Shown: piece by piece, positions 46,955 through 60,254 of the stretch
How positions within the stretch are numbered: the first letter of the stretch is position 1
Layout of the letters: every line of letters begins with the position of its first letter
Source of the DNA: Malurus cyaneus samueli
Lineage: Eukaryota > Chordata > Aves > Passeriformes > Maluridae
DNA length: 64,000 nucleotides
Direction of reading: 5' to 3'
Assembly: GCA_009741485.1 (NCBI GenBank)
Contig: CM019214.1
Span: 20,978,267 to 21,042,266 of the forward strand
Notes under the pieces: model-generated
Seen by the model: only the letters and a program-made list of their open reading frames with translations
The model's database searches: none
What the model was told of the DNA's origin: nothing
Position numbers and translations under genes: made by a program

Positions 46955-49714
46955 GTGAGGCTTGATTTGCTCAGGCAAAGCTCCATGAGTTTTATCAGAG
47001 CCAGGTCATTTCAGACTCATCCAGAATTTGGCAGGTTTCATGTTTGCAATATTTTTGCTGGGACACTGTGTTAGGAAACCAGAAAATAGAGTTAACTTTA
47101 TAATCTCAGATAAATCGGCTGTTACTTTCAAATATGACCTTCACTAGCAGTCCAATGAGAAATAACAAAGACTCAAAATCTTTTGGGAAAATAATTTGCA
47201 GAGGGACTTGAGTTCCTTCAGAAACTAAGAGGGCTTGTGCATATCTGGTATCTCTTATCTCTTATGAATAAGTCAAGAGCATCTCAAATGCTGTTTTGTC
47301 TGTTAGTAATTTGCATGGATTCGGAAGATAATACCAAGTCAGCAAGCCAAAAGAATGTCTGAGCTGCTTCTGATTTTCATCTTGTGGTGCTTAACACTAT
47401 CTTTCCTAATATGGGGAGAAGAGAGGAATGTTTAAATTACATTGCTAAGAAATTATGTAATTTCCATGGACAGATTCCTTTTCATTGGCCTGAAGGCAAA
47501 CAGAAATGACACGTGTTCCTTATTCCGCATGGAATTCAAGCCCTAACTCTACTGAAACCAAACAAGTTCACTGCATGCAAGGATATAATTTATGATGTTC
47601 TTTTTCAGAATGAAAATTTCACCAGAAGCAAGGCAATGGCTTAGGAAGAGATGGCTTTGCCTAATCAAAGCCTTGAGTTTGCCTATAGGAAATAATACAT
47701 TCCTTAATTCTTCTCCATATATAGAATAATGATTTGTTTTGCATGCTATAAATGTGAAGCTTTTCAGCATATCTATACTCATAAATTTGAATTAAGTTTA
47801 AGATGTTATTGCAGATTTTGCCTTATCTTAGAGGGGGAGCTTAGAAAGCCTTTTGTCAGACAGCTTCCCAAAAAAAGCTGGGCATTTTTTTACTACAAGG
47901 CTTACTCTTCTTACCTGTAGAACTGACCCATGAATTGCAGTATAAAAGCTGATTTCACTATCGTCTTGCTCTTTTGTTGCTATAATGGAGAAACACCTAT
48001 GGAAATCAGTGAAGAAATTTACATTAAGTCACTGTGGAAGCTTTGCTGTTGACTTTGTGACGTGAAGGTATTAATCCAAATTTCTAGGGACAATATGAGG
48101 AGGGAAGGCTCAAGAAAATGGACAAAGAAGAGTGAATGACAAGAAATATAAAGATCTCACAGAAGAGAGAGAAGTACCAGGATAAAGAAACATGAAGCAG
48201 TAGAAATCAAAATAGATTTCCAGGTCACTGGGACAATAATATGAGTAAGAGGAGGTCTATTAAAATGTGTATTTGCTAGTAATCCATCCAAGAGTGCCCC
48301 GTGTAAAAGTTTGGAAACACTGTCTAAAAGATACAAAAAGTTTTAATGAGACAGCTGCTTTTCCTCTACATTTAAATTTTTGATTTAGTAAGCAGGATTT
48401 CGTATGCAACTGCCTATTACCTAATAAAGCTGCTGTTTTAGATACTGCAATTGATTCTTAGGAATTTTTAGGCTTTTTGGCTAACACATGCATTATTTAT
48501 ACTACAGTATTGCTGAGACAGCTGTACCAGATTTTCTAGGTGGCAAACATAAACATAACCATTCTTAAATAGCCCCTATCATTTATCTAGCCAACATAAA
48601 GTAATTGTAGGACACAGCAAATTACAATGTTTTAGTTAGGGAAGACAGATTTAGCAAATTGAGGGTAGAATTCATCTTTATTTACAGACATGTTTTAAAT
48701 TACTAATCTGTCTTCTTTTTGTAGATGGTAGAGAAAAAGTAGAAATGATCAGATTTATTTTTGAGTATTGTAGCAAGGTTTAACTAACACTGCTCTAGAG
48801 GTGCTCATTTCTGTGTTATCTGTAGTTGTATTGAGACAAATAGCTCAGATGGGACTTTTATTTTTGTTACAAAATTAAAAGGTCAGAAAGCATTAGTTAA
48901 ACACAATTAAAGGACTTTATATGTATCAGGTTTTTTTTTCCTGCCCAATGTAGCTGTAGAAACCCTTGTTATTATTATTGATCTTTGCATTCCTTGACGA
49001 TTTATGTAACATTGTCACAGATGTTACCTGCATTGTTAGAATGTCATATACATGATACACACTGAGCTCCTGATACAGGTTATTCTGGGATCTCTCACTT
49101 TTTAGTCTTCCATATCAACAGAAGATATCATCTTTACAGAACATAAGACATTTTTAAAACTTGAGGAAAAAAACCCAAAGCACTCGAGTAAGAGAGATTC
49201 GTTGTGTGCTGTAACTCGCTTACTGCAAGGAGGGAACAGAGCTACATCTTCTCAAATGTAGAACTGCATAAAAGATTAAGTGAACTGTGCCACTGGCTGT
49301 GGGAGACAGCTGAGTGTTCTAGAGAGCGACTCCCCCTGGGCCAGGGTTCTCATTCTAAACATACATGATTTATAAATGCGAATACTTGACAGGATAGAAA
49401 CAATAGAGGCTGCATTATGCTCAGCCTTTTAAGTTTTGATACTTTCAGCTGGTTTCTTACTTGCTTATAACCATTCTTTCATATTTGTACCTTCCAGCTA
49501 CAAACTGCTGTCATCTTAGTAGTCTTCCTTCTCCAGATATCCTTGGAAGTACTGCTTCTAAAAGTTCAGCTGGATTTATAACAAGAGGAATTTACCACAG
49601 TCAGAACCCAGTGCATAAGCCATTGGAATGTGTTACAGGAATCATAATGTTGCTGGTTGAGCTGAGGGCAGCTTTGTGCAGCCTGTGCCATTTTTTGGGA
49701 GCTTACTGTAGTAA

Positions 49715-49717
<3 letters not shown>
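46955..49717. other. Unique AT-rich non-coding DNA
   Basis: No frame over 77 codons, no repeat family and no clear regulatory signal. The 49,340-49,480 part has the look of conserved non-coding DNA, but too faintly to call. Confidence 0.55.

Positions 49718-49753
<36 letters not shown>
49718..49753. repeat. Poly(T) run, 36 bases
   Basis: The longest homopolymer in the window. Read on the minus strand it is a 36-base A tail. An AATAAA on that strand lies about 45 bases before it, which is farther than normal. No retroposed body is recognised. Confidence 0.92.
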
Positions 49754-49755
<2 letters not shown>

Positions 49756-52700
49756 GAAAAAGAGTATATGCTACCTTTCTGAAAATAGAATCACTGCTTT
49801 TTATTATCAAATTCTTTACTTCAGTTTGGCTTTGCTAGTGCACTCTGTCTAGCCTAAAAACATCTGCATGTGGTGAGCACAAATGACAAAGGGTTTCTGC
49901 TTCAGTAGGGATATTTACATTTTAAATTTTCAGGATTAACTTAATAAATGACTTCATTTACTGTGATTATTAAGTTTGGTACTTCACAAGGCCTCTGTTC
50001 ATACTTTGCATATGGCAATGCATGCTGAGTACCTCCCTCCACAAACAGTAACTGGTTTCACAAGGAACTTGTAGAAATATTTTCAATATCTAATTCAAAG
50101 GTCTTGCACAAAAAAGAAGGAAGGGAAGGCAGGCATGATAGATACTTCAGCAAGTCAAGGAATGTTCCCATATGAGAGTCAACTTTTACATTATTTATGT
50201 CTCTTTTCAGCAGTAAACATTTAACAGTGTGGGTCAAGCAATAAATTCTTTGGTGTACGCTCCCTTTTGTGACAGCATGGAAAGTTCAGAAGAAAATTTT
50301 TCTATACAATTTTTCCTGAAAATTACTAATAATATTTAATGGTATCCATTTAAAAAGACATTAACAACAGCTTAAGCTGCCCCCAGCTGATTCTGCTATG
50401 TATTATTTTCAGGGCTGAAAAACTTGCAGTTGCTCTCTAAAATAAACAGGGAATACCATCAGAAACATGAGATCCATAGAGATGAAGATAACATCACACC
50501 TCCATGACCTTGACAAGGTTAGGGTAAATTTCGACTTAAGATCATACTTTGGCAGTTCAGTAATCCTGTTTTCTACTAATAATATGTGATATCCCTGTTG
50601 TCAACCCTGCTCACATGATTGGGTTCTTCAAGTTAAAAAATAAAATTCTCCTGGAAGAGGTGTGACCTTCCTTTTCTGACTTTGCATTTACTAGGGAGGC
50701 ATCACACAGCTAAGACAAACACTGCCGCTGCCAGATTGCTCTGACACTTTCTGAAACAAGTGGAGGAGCAAACAACCCAGTATTACCCTGAACATTTGGT
50801 GGTGTAAATGACACTGTGGCTCTAGTGGTGCCACTGCACCCAGAACCCCTGCAAAAGAGCAGAACACCAAGCAAGGAGTAAAATGGATGTAGCAGATATG
50901 TACTGACAGACTGGTGACACTTCTGCATCTGAGCCTCACCCATAAATTCACCTGCAAGACAGGGACATTGTCCAGCAGGATAACATTTAAATACTGGAGA
51001 GAAGCTGACTACTCTGTCTTCCTCTGGCTCAACGGAATTTTCTTCTTATTGAGATCCTAAGTTGAACAAATGAATCTTGAAGGGTCTGTAAATAAATCTG
51101 GGCTCTGAGACACATCAGTATGAAGCTGGAAGAGCCTCAGAAATTAGAGATATTAGAAATAGAGTAATTAATAAAGTAGCTGCAGACAAAATAGTAGTAA
51201 CTAGCTTTAAGGAGAGGAGAAAATGTGGCCCATCCATGGCTGCTTTCCACCTTGCTTTTCCTCAGTTTCCAGGTTCATAGTTGGGAGGTGAAGAGCAAAT
51301 CATGCTTGATCAAGCTAAATTCAAAGTTGACAATCAAGAGATTCTGGTTGCTGTTAATAAGAATGGCAGCTAATGCTGACAGAGTGTATTTGGACATAAA
51401 CTGAAAGCTGTGAATTCTAATTTCACTAGCCCAGATTATGGCTTTGAAACTAATGCTAGCTCTTGCTCTCTACCACATCTATGCTACCTTGGTGAGTGGG
51501 TCTTTAGGAACGTCCAGTCATCCCCAGTTTCATTTGCTCATCCAACAAACCACACCCAACAGCCTGCAGCCCCACCATATTCAGGTCTATGTTAGACAAA
51601 AAATTGTGTGAAGTTCTGCTGGTACCTGTAAGAATTCACAGCTGTGGTGGCCATGGGAGTTTTACAGTCATCGGAAGGAAATGCAAAGTAATGTCAAAAT
51701 TTGCAGTAAGTGAATTGTTTGCCTAAGAAGGTTCTTTTAATTCTTGCCAATGCCCAACTACTCAATGGCAGCAAATCTGTGTATCTGTTTCAGGGCCCTC
51801 CTAGTCCTATGCTTTTGCTATTAGGGATCCAGGGCATTTTACACTGCTCACAGGTGTTTTTAAAAATATACTGCAGATGCAGCGTTAAATCTCTTGTTCT
51901 TGAGAAAAGGAATATCTGTGTTGTTGTGAAATACATTTTAAATGGATAGAGTTCCTCTTGTTTTCTAAATTAGCAGGTATCAAATGTGCTGAATCAATCT
52001 TTATTGTCCTGTCACAAAGCAGAGGAGATTTTATTTAGATGCTGAAGAGAGTGATCTGTGCTCTGGGTAAAGGTAATCTCTGGACAAAGATAGCTTACAG
52101 TGCAAGAATGAATTTTTGTTAAATTTGCCTATGGGCATGTTTTGTATGGTAATACAAGCCAGATAAAACTGATCAGTCTGGGCTGATGTTCCATTAGGGA
52201 TTGTACTGATTTTGGCCAAACTGATTATTCACTTACAGCAAATTCATTTACAACCTAATGGTACTGCACAGTGCCACAGACAGACTCTCTCTTTCCAGGA
52301 AAAGGCAACCACATAATTTTTGTGGTCTTTTGGTCTGACTACTATAACAAATGATAAGGACTTCGCATGTCATAAACCAGCAACCGTCGTCTTTAATTTG
52401 CATGCAAAGCATGTCCATAACTAAATTAAGTATGTAAAAATACATAATTTATAATATATAATTAGATAAATATTAAGCATATCTATGTTTAAATTTTCAC
52501 ACTGGACACTTAACAAAAAATAATATAGCATGAGGGGGTTGGTTAAACAAATAGGTATTCACTTCTTGCATATATGCTGTGGGAAATAAATGTGTGCAGA
52601 ATATAGAGGAATATGAATTCTTGCTCTGCTTTGCTAAAACCCCATAATACTGTTTTGTGCCATCGTAGCTCATGTGGTGTGGTGTTTCAAGAGGATTACA

Positions 52701-54679
52701 CCAGTACATTTATTTCACTCAGTTCCATGTGCCTACAGAACACTGTCTATTCCCCAGGTAAATGGTGAAAGAGGGAGACATCAGAGTGGGAGAAGACAAG
52801 GACACAAAACATTCTATAAAATAAGATTATTTAAATGTAGAACAGAGAATCATAACTTTTTTTTTTTTTCTTCTATCCTTTAGCTGTTTCTTTGCTTTTG
52901 TCTTAAACAGTCTGAACCTAAGTTCACTTTTACTGGGTCACGTAAATTTAAAGCTGCCACTTCTGACTCTGATGATATCCTGGCATACAAATTCTTGCTT
53001 TCTTGTGTTAGTGGCAGAAGATGTCTTCACTGCAGAGAGGAAGGGTTTCCCATTCATGACAAGTTCCATTTCAAAATTTGATTTCACCCTAAATCAACTG
53101 ATCAAGAGAACCCATTCAAAATTTCCTGTGAACTACAGATTTGTTAGAAGTTCCATTTTGAAAGAGCATCAAATATTATTTCATGGACCAGATATGCCCA
53201 GGCCCTTATGGCCCAATAACAGTGTGACTGGGGTTTTTAAATGTAGATGAACTTTGCTGAACAGCTGAATGCATCACAAAAGTCTGTGGAATAAAGTCCT
53301 GGTTCCTTGATTGATTTTGTAGATCCCCTGATCTGTAGGGATGAAGCCAAAGATACATCAAAGGATCCTGAGCTCGATTCTCTAGATGTTACTGAAAAAT
53401 GACAATCACCTCTGTTTTCACTTTTGATAAACAGAGAGAATTTATTGTGTTTTATCCATTCCTATGAATGATTTAGTCAGCTACCTCGTGCTATTTAGTC
53501 AGGTGTCTCCTGTGCACCTATTTAACCTCCTCAGCTTGGCAATGGGATGTGTGAGCTGGACCCCCTGCGAAAATCATGTTCAGAATCTTCTGTGAAAATC
53601 ACCTGTAGTATTTTCTTTCAGAGACCCAGGAAATCAGGCTGTACCGTGGATTAGTTTGAAGAAATAGCAGTTAGGAAAAGCAAACAACTTATACCATATT
53701 TGATGCTGGAGCTCTTGGAAGAAAATAAACATGAAACCTATTGATATCCGTTTCACAGGGTCTCTTTTTCAGAGGAAAACTGTGTGATAAACAGAGTTTT
53801 TTAGAAAGGGAGAATTTTTTTTGATTTGAATTATTCATTTTTACTCTTGACCATTATTCCTGTGCTGGCTCCTGATAAACCATATAATATCAAATAATAA
53901 TATGGTATCATAGCAACATAAAGGAAACCAGTCCCACAGATTCTGAAGATGCTGATATCATTGCATTTAGCTAAGGCAAAACAGTTATTGACCTGACATC
54001 TTCAAATAGCTTTATTTTACAGTTAAAATAGTGGTGCTACTATCTGATATGACATTGTGCCTCTATGTTGCTTCAGGCTTCTTTTAAAGAACCTCTAAAA
54101 GTCAATTCTTTTACTGCTGAACAAGTTTGTCATGGCCTTGGCTCTTTTCCTTAGCTGTGCTGGAAAATATTTTTCCTTCATTTTAATGTCAACCACCAAC
54201 CCAAAGCTGTCATTGCAATAACACTGAAAAAAAACCTGTGTACCAGCTAACATCCCCTGCTGTGCAGTCTCATTTTTTCATGGAGTGGAAGGGAAAATAG
54301 TTATTTCAAAAAACAACTCACTAAGCTGTACTAGGGTCATAATAAAAGGAACTCAAATAAAATTTTTGATGTGTGCAAGTGTTTTAACGCTCATCTTCCT
54401 GACCTGAAATATTATAGTATTAGGGCTGGTTGGGGAAAAAAAAAAAAAAAAAAGAAAATCTCAGATGTAAACAAATTTATTTCTTTCAAGAGGCTGCAAA
54501 AGGCATCAGAATTTCAAGCTGCATAATTAAGTTTTCTTGCAGAATACCAGCAATCATGTTAAAATTCTCAATTTTTAGCAAACTGGCAGCTATAGAAATA
54601 AAATTCTCCACTATTTTCAGAATGTAGTCCTTCTTTCCGAACAGTCTCAGAAAATTACAGTGAAGTATAGACGCCACAA
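49754..54679. other. Unique AT-rich non-coding DNA, 4.9 kb
   Basis: No gene recognised. A somewhat GC-richer stretch lies at 50,690-50,960 with shadow frames. An A run of 18 lies at 54,436-54,453. Confidence 0.55.
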
Positions 54680-54993
54680 AATTCATGCACGGGAAAGGGG
54701 ACATGCTTTTTACAAGGCATCTGCGAGAACTCCACAACATTTGCAAGCATTTTTGCCGCTGTCATTTTGGGTTTTCTTCAGAAATGTGTGTTTTCGCCTC
54801 ACATCAAAGGCTGTCTTTGTGGCTCATGCTGTACCTCGCATTGCCATCTAGCGGGAAAGAAAAGGGCGGAGAGGAGAAAATGATGGGCTGAGCCCGTGGG
54901 GAGAAAATCGGGGCCGTGCAGAGGGAATTGTGCCTGCCCGGAGCTGCTCTGCCCTGGTTTCAACTCGGGAACAATTAAAGCCTTCTCAGTACC
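54680..54993. other. CpG-richer patch next to an LTR
   Basis: CpG is rare elsewhere in the window but frequent here: ACGCCAC, GCACGGG, TGCGAG, GCCGCTG, TTCGCC, CTCGCA, AGCGGG, GGCGGA, CCCGTG, ATCGGGGCCGTG, GCCCGGAG, CTCGGG. The patch ends at the 5' end of the following LTR. It may be a small unmethylated island, a recent insertion of unknown type, or GC-biased DNA. No exon is recognised. Confidence 0.45.
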
Positions 54994-55537
54994 TGTTACA
55001 GCGCTCTGCTCCGGATTCCCAATGAGAGTGGTGTTGATAACACGCTGATGTTTTATTTTTTGGTTAAATCATCTTTATCCTAAGGCAAAGACTGTTTTCT
55101 TTCTTGTGTCATGCTCTGACAGTGTGGAGGTAGGGATAAACCAAACTGGGGGGAAGCACAGCTGGGACAGATGCCCTGGACTAATCAAAGGGATGTCCCA
55201 CACCACAGAATGTCATGCCCAGTATATAAACCGGGGGAATTGCCTCAAAGGGTGATTGATCTGGGTTTGGGAAGCGGGATCTGGCATCTGTCAGCAGGTG
55301 CTGAGCAATTGCATCACTTATTGTTTGGTGTTTTTTTCCCCTTTTTATTATCATTGTCATTATTTCCCATTTTTATTGAATTTTATTTAATTTTCAATTA
55401 TTTAACTGGTCTTATCTTAACATACAAGTTTTACTTCAATGCTCCTCCCCATTCCACTGAAGATGTGGGGAAAGAAAGGTGAGGCTGAGCGAACGTGTGT
55501 GTGGTGTTTCATCTCCAGCTGGACTAAAACCCATGAT
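54994..55537 (+). mobile_element. ERVL-type solo LTR, plus strand, TATA box intact
   Basis: The copy follows my recollection of a common avian LTR: TGTTACAGCGC start, TTGATAACACGCTGATGTTTTA, AGCTGGGACAG, CAAAGGGATGTCCCA, TATA box TATATAAA at 55,223-55,230 followed by CCGGGGGAATTGCC, TGAGCAATTGCATCACTTATTG, an AT-rich ATTATCATTGTCATTATTTCCC segment, then CTCCTCCCCATTCCACTGAAG and an end like ...AGCTGGACTAAAACCCATGATA. No gag-pol sequence follows it. No target-site duplication could be identified. Confidence 0.7.
55223..55230 (+). promoter_or_regulatory. LTR core promoter TATA box
   Basis: TATATAAA in the expected position of the LTR U3 region, with CCGGGGGAAT downstream where the family has CTGGGGGGAG. 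The second copy of this LTR has lost the box. Confidence 0.6.
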
Positions 55538-57044
55538 AGTCTCTAATTCCAGTCACTCATCATTTAACTGTGTGCAGTACAGAAGAGAAAAAAATGGAAC
55601 TTTGTAAAAATCTAAAAATGCCCACCTTGAACTCTGACTACATAAAATGGGCTAAAATGTAAAGAGAAATGTCAGAGAGATGATGCTTAAATAATTTGTT
55701 ATTTTACAGTGAATAATTCATTTAAAGGACTGTATGTATCCATGACCAGTTCTTTAGAGCCAACCAAGTTGATGCTGTCTAGATGAGAAAATATCTAGCA
55801 GCACTATTGAAGGATGAAACTTGAAAAGCAAATTCAAATACTCAGAAAAACAGTTATCTGGAGATCAGGAAACAAATGCAGAGGTCTGTCAGTCAGCAGC
55901 TGCAGGGAACGAGTCCCACACAAGAGCAAGAGCAGCCTTTGAAGTGCTGCTCGGCCTGATGTGTGCAATAATACTCTTGAGATCTGTTTCATGCCTGAGG
56001 CAATAATCCCCTGAAAACTTTTCCTCATGAGTGGGCTTGCGTTCTCCCGCATGTTTGGACTGACCCAAGGAGGAGAGAACAGCAGTCCTGGATCAAGAGG
56101 CAACATTGAATCAATCTGGCTGGCCTGCAATCTTCCGAATTTATACACAAAAGCCTTGTGAGCTCACCTGCTGCTTCCCCAACGATGTGTCTTCTCTTTA
56201 GCCTGCAGCTGTGAAACATCATTTGACATCATGCCCAGCTTAAGGGACACCCATGGGGCCAGAAGAAGGGCCCTGATGCTGCTGGTCACTGAGACTTTTC
56301 CAGGGCCAGCAGAGATAAGGTGGGACTTGGAGCTCTCCACTCAGCATTGCCCCTCTCCACTCCAGCCAGCCAAAGCAAAACCAAACCAGGAACTCTCAGT
56401 TAACAGCCAAGCAGTTCCTCTGCTCTGAGAAGCACACTGATCCCCTACCAGGAATTCCGAGGCACCCGGTGTCATGGCACACCTTGCCATGGCTGGACAC
56501 ATCCCACCAGTCCCCACAGAGCTCCAGGCTGCCTCTGGCACTGTGTGCTGGCTGTCTGCCCATGCAGAGAGGTTTTACCTGCAGAATGTGGGCCAGGCAG
56601 GTGGGCCTCCATGCTCCTATCCATCACTTTTGTTCTTGGAAAGAGGAATTTTCAAGCTGCTTCAGGACGTTATTACACATGGTCACAAAAACAGGAGATT
56701 AGAAGCTGGACATACATCCAAAGAAGTAAATAAGGAGGATATGAGCTCCATCGATTTGTATCTGTGGCTGAGGGAATGCTGCTGTTGGCTTTCTTGAAAA
56801 CCACTTTTCAAGGAACTGAGTCCAAGATAAAACACAGCTTTCTCTTCTCTCTTTCATAGGAACAGTTAATTGCACATTAATGAAGACACTGCATACCTCA
56901 AACTCAGCATTAGTTATGAGTGTAATTCCATGGGTAACTCAGTTTTCATGGCACTAAAGGGGTGCAGTGTTTTCTCTGGTCACATTGCAGACCAAGGCTC
57001 CTGTGGAGCCTTCTGTGCACTTTTCAGAGAAGCCATTTCTTAGT
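55538..57044. other. Non-coding DNA between LTR copies
   Basis: No retroviral gene or host exon is recognised. A GC-richer stretch at 56,230-56,640 gives overlapping frames (up to 107 codons, 56474-56797 plus) that look like shadows and resemble no family. Confidence 0.5.
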
Positions 57045-57095
57045 GATGTGATAAACTCCGTGTAAACTCTGATGTGATAAACTCTGTGATAAACA
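57045..57095. repeat. 26-bp tandem duplication
   Basis: GATGTGATAAACTC at 57,045 recurs at 57,071; between them is CGTGTAAACTCT. A third, partial GTGATAAAC follows. It is a small slippage repeat, unrelated in sequence to the 26-bp array at 12.7 kb. Confidence 0.85.
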
Positions 57096-57585
57096 CCTGG
57101 ATCTATGCCAGAAAACTAACTCCTCCAACTTCAGTGGAGACAGTGCTGCACTAACACTTCCACATTTCTGAGAACAGTGAGAAGTGCACCAACATGGAAG
57201 CTTGATAACAATTTTACACATTCTCATCTCCAGTATTTTCTTAAATGTTTATTGATTCTCTGCAGACTTCCATTGCATGTTTACTCTGCTCCTCTCAATG
57301 GATATTTCTAAATGAGAGGTTGTTAGATTGTTCCAAAACAGTTTCTGTGCTTAAACAAAACTATTAATTTGAATTTTGAATGTAGAGATTCTGACAGAGT
57401 AACAACTTCTAAAAGTAGTCATGGAAAGAAGAGCACTGGACAAGGTTTAGCAAATGCAAACACCAAAAGGAAAGTATTTATATCAGATATGTTACTTATG
57501 TAATGACTCAATTAAAACCCAGGTGTTGTTTACCTTTATGCTTTCTCTTATCAGCTTAAAGGTAACAGGAAAATAATTTGTGGAT

Positions 57586-57672
57586 TTTGTTTTGTTTTGT
57601 TTTGGTTTGTTTTGGTTTGGTTTTTTTTGTTTTGTTTTATTTTATTTTGTTTATTTATTTTTGTTTTATTTA
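57586..57672. repeat. (TTTTG)n-type simple repeat
   Basis: TTTTG units with TTTGG, TTTTA and TTTA variants over about 87 bp. It is a G/A-interrupted T-rich microsatellite. Confidence 0.93.
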
Positions 57673-58911
57673 TCTAGGTAATGTTAAAGACTTTTCAGGA
57701 AGCATATTAAAAAAATAACTTTTTTTTCTCTTTGTCTATGTGACTTCTGTATCAAATATTGTCAAAATTAAAATACGTTTAGAATTTAAATTACTCCTGT
57801 ATTTAATATTGATAAATCTAATTTGCAGTATTTCTGCTTCTTCTTTAACCTGGAGACAGGATTAATATTCATGACATTGCTTTTGGTGATGTGCAAGAAA
57901 TTCCGTTACTCAAATTCACTCAACCCATATTGGTTGGAATATGGAATGTTTACCTTTTCCATAACATCTTTAATTTTGTCAACACTGAAAGCAGATAATG
58001 ACTTTGTTTGTAATGCTGCTAAAAAAAATTGTCAAACTGTTTTGACATTCACCAGAGTGCTAGTCTTATTCCCACCCCTCAAGAAAATAAAAACCTTCAA
58101 CCATGCACAATAATAAATAATGTTGTTCTGTCCTGACAAGCAAATCCTTGGCATCTTGTGGATTACCTGCTTTATTTCTGTGTGGCAATGGTATACAGAG
58201 AGGATAGAAACTGCATTCCTTGTGCCTTAGTGCAAGTGCTCCTTGACAAAATTAAGAGATTTTATTAGTCACATTTTTTAGCTCATACTGAAATCTTTTT
58301 TCAAAATAGTTTTGTTAAAAAACAACTAGAGTATTTGTTCAATTATTAGCTAAATAGTTTGCTATGTTGCCTCTCTGCTCACTGTCACCGTGAATGGCTT
58401 AGCAAATGGTGATTCAGTTTTTGGTCCAAACCTCATTGCACTGAGCCTGCTCCAAATGTCATAAATACATCTTGTTGGGATGTTTTATTTCTCTCACATC
58501 CCTGCAGGCAGCCCAGACTGGAATGGATTTATGTATTTTTATTTTGGGACTGTTTTTGCTGGAAGGCCTACCAAAAAACCCCAGGGTTTGCATTTTGAGC
58601 GAGCTGAAGTTGCACAGCACGTACACCTTAATTTAGCTAGTGAGCTGATTTATGCTTAAAAATATCTGAAGTGGTCTCCCTTCAATACCCTTCAGATTCT
58701 GAGATATTTTCACTCATTTTGTTGTCCATCTTCAAATAGGAGCAGCTTGGATAAGTGTCAGCCTTAGATTTTTGCTATTAAATTTTGATTACCTTTTTGT
58801 ATGAAGAGTTCTACTGGGGCTGCATGGTGAGTATTCTGGGAGCCTTTGCTGTAGCTAAAGGTGCTGATTCTGTACAAGATAATTATCCCTGTAAACATCA
58901 GGGTATCCATT
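57673..58911. other. Unique AT-rich non-coding DNA
   Basis: No gene, repeat family or signal recognised. The longest frame is 96 codons (57823-58113, plus), without domains. Confidence 0.55.
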
Positions 58912-58969
58912 AAAAAAAAAAAAAAAAAAAAACAAAAAAAAAGAAAAAAAAAAAACAAAAAAAAACCAC
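58912..58969. repeat. A-rich simple repeat
   Basis: Nearly pure A with occasional C or G, ending ACCACCAAACC. It resembles the A/C tract at 35.8 kb in composition. Confidence 0.92.
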
Positions 58970-59192
58970 CAAACCTAACAAACCAAGTTTTGTTTATTTA
59001 CTGCAAGGATTATTTTAATACAATATTCTCATTAAAATACTTCTATCACATCTCCTAGGAGGTGTCTATAGCCTCCAGCTAAGTAGAGAGTACAGAGATA
59101 CCTCTGAATAAACTGAGATATTCAGGTCTATCAATCAAAAAAAGCAGCATCAAGTGGAGTTGCACTTGATGCAAGAGTACAGTTGCACTGCA

Positions 59193-59285
59193 TTACAGAA
59201 TCACAGAATCACTGAATATTTAGGGTTGGAAGGTAATTCTGGAGATCTTGGCCATGAGGGCTCTCTGCTGGCTCAGGGTAACTTG
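59193..59285 (-). repeat. CR1 3'-end fragment, minus strand
   Basis: ACAGAATCACAGAATCACTGAAT is a reverse-complement array of the CR1 terminal octamer. It is followed by TTTAGGGTTGGAAGGTAATTCTGGAGATC, the reverse complement of the CR1 3' UTR end. Only the last 60-90 bp of the element is present, as is usual for 5'-truncated CR1 insertions. Confidence 0.75.
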
Positions 59286-60254
59286 TTCCTATCATTAATA
59301 GAGCAGATTATCACAGTGCTGTGTCTCAGTAATTGCTCAGAGGGCAGAACTGGGATTCCAAGCCTGTGCTGGTGCTGTGCTGTGCTGGGGCTGCTGTGCA
59401 TCTGCTTCAGGCTCTGCACCAACCCTGTCTGGGCAGCATCCCTGCTCTGCTCCTCTGCCTCTGAGGGATCTGCCCAGGTTTGCTCCTGGCCTCGATGGTT
59501 CACAAACCCAACGGCAAAAGTCAGGGGCAAACCCTGCTCTGGGACTACACTGCTCATTTTGTGCCTTGGGTGGTCAGGAGAGAGACACCTGCACTGCCAT
59601 GTGACAGCTTCAGATTGCTTGCACATTCAGCATTCATTCAATCTGAGCTGCTCTTAAAAATGAGGAAATTCAGGAATGTATCTTTCTCAGGACAATTTCA
59701 TTACTACAGTATCTTCAACCAGCTAAATATGATTTAGTCACAAACTGAGTCAGAGCCCTTGGTTTGCATTTCCCAGGGACATTTTTGTCTCACTGTTTAA
59801 GACGTACCCATTAAGACCTTATTTTGTCCCTTGCTACCCACAGGTGGAACCAAAGGAGGATACATGATAAGCACACAATCCTCTGCTTTTCTAGCATGCT
59901 TCATAACTGAGTCAGCAGAGGACATCTAAATCATCCTCAAACATTGCTCGAGCCAGTTAAATTAAATAGGGACATGTACATCTGCAAAACACTGCTTCAG
60001 ACACTATGCAGATGAAAGTTAGCATTTGTTTCCGTTTTCACTAAAAACGTACAAACTGAAAGAAAGCATTGCTGTAGAGAAGAAGAAATTAAAATAAGAA
60101 ATTCTGATTCTTCATAGCAAGGTGATCATCTCAGAAATACCTGTATGTGACGTTCTTAGAGTGTAGAGGAGTGTAAAAGAGAAAATAAGCACTTCTTATG
60201 TCCAATGTCCTGATTTCATGGCATAGGGTTTTTGTTTTTTTTCTTTCTAGTAGC
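59286..60254. other. Non-coding DNA with a GC-richer patch
   Basis: The stretch 59,340-59,640 is richer in G and C than its surroundings and carries open frames on both strands (167 codons plus, 59154-59657; 117 codons minus). The plus frame begins inside the CR1 tail, so it is not an original gene. I recognise no protein family. It could be an unrecognised repeat next to the CR1. Confidence 0.45.

Noticed and set aside
59154..59657. 167-codon plus-strand frame
   Set aside because: It begins inside a CR1 tail and continues through a GC-richer patch; an antisense frame of 117 codons overlaps it. No family resemblance.
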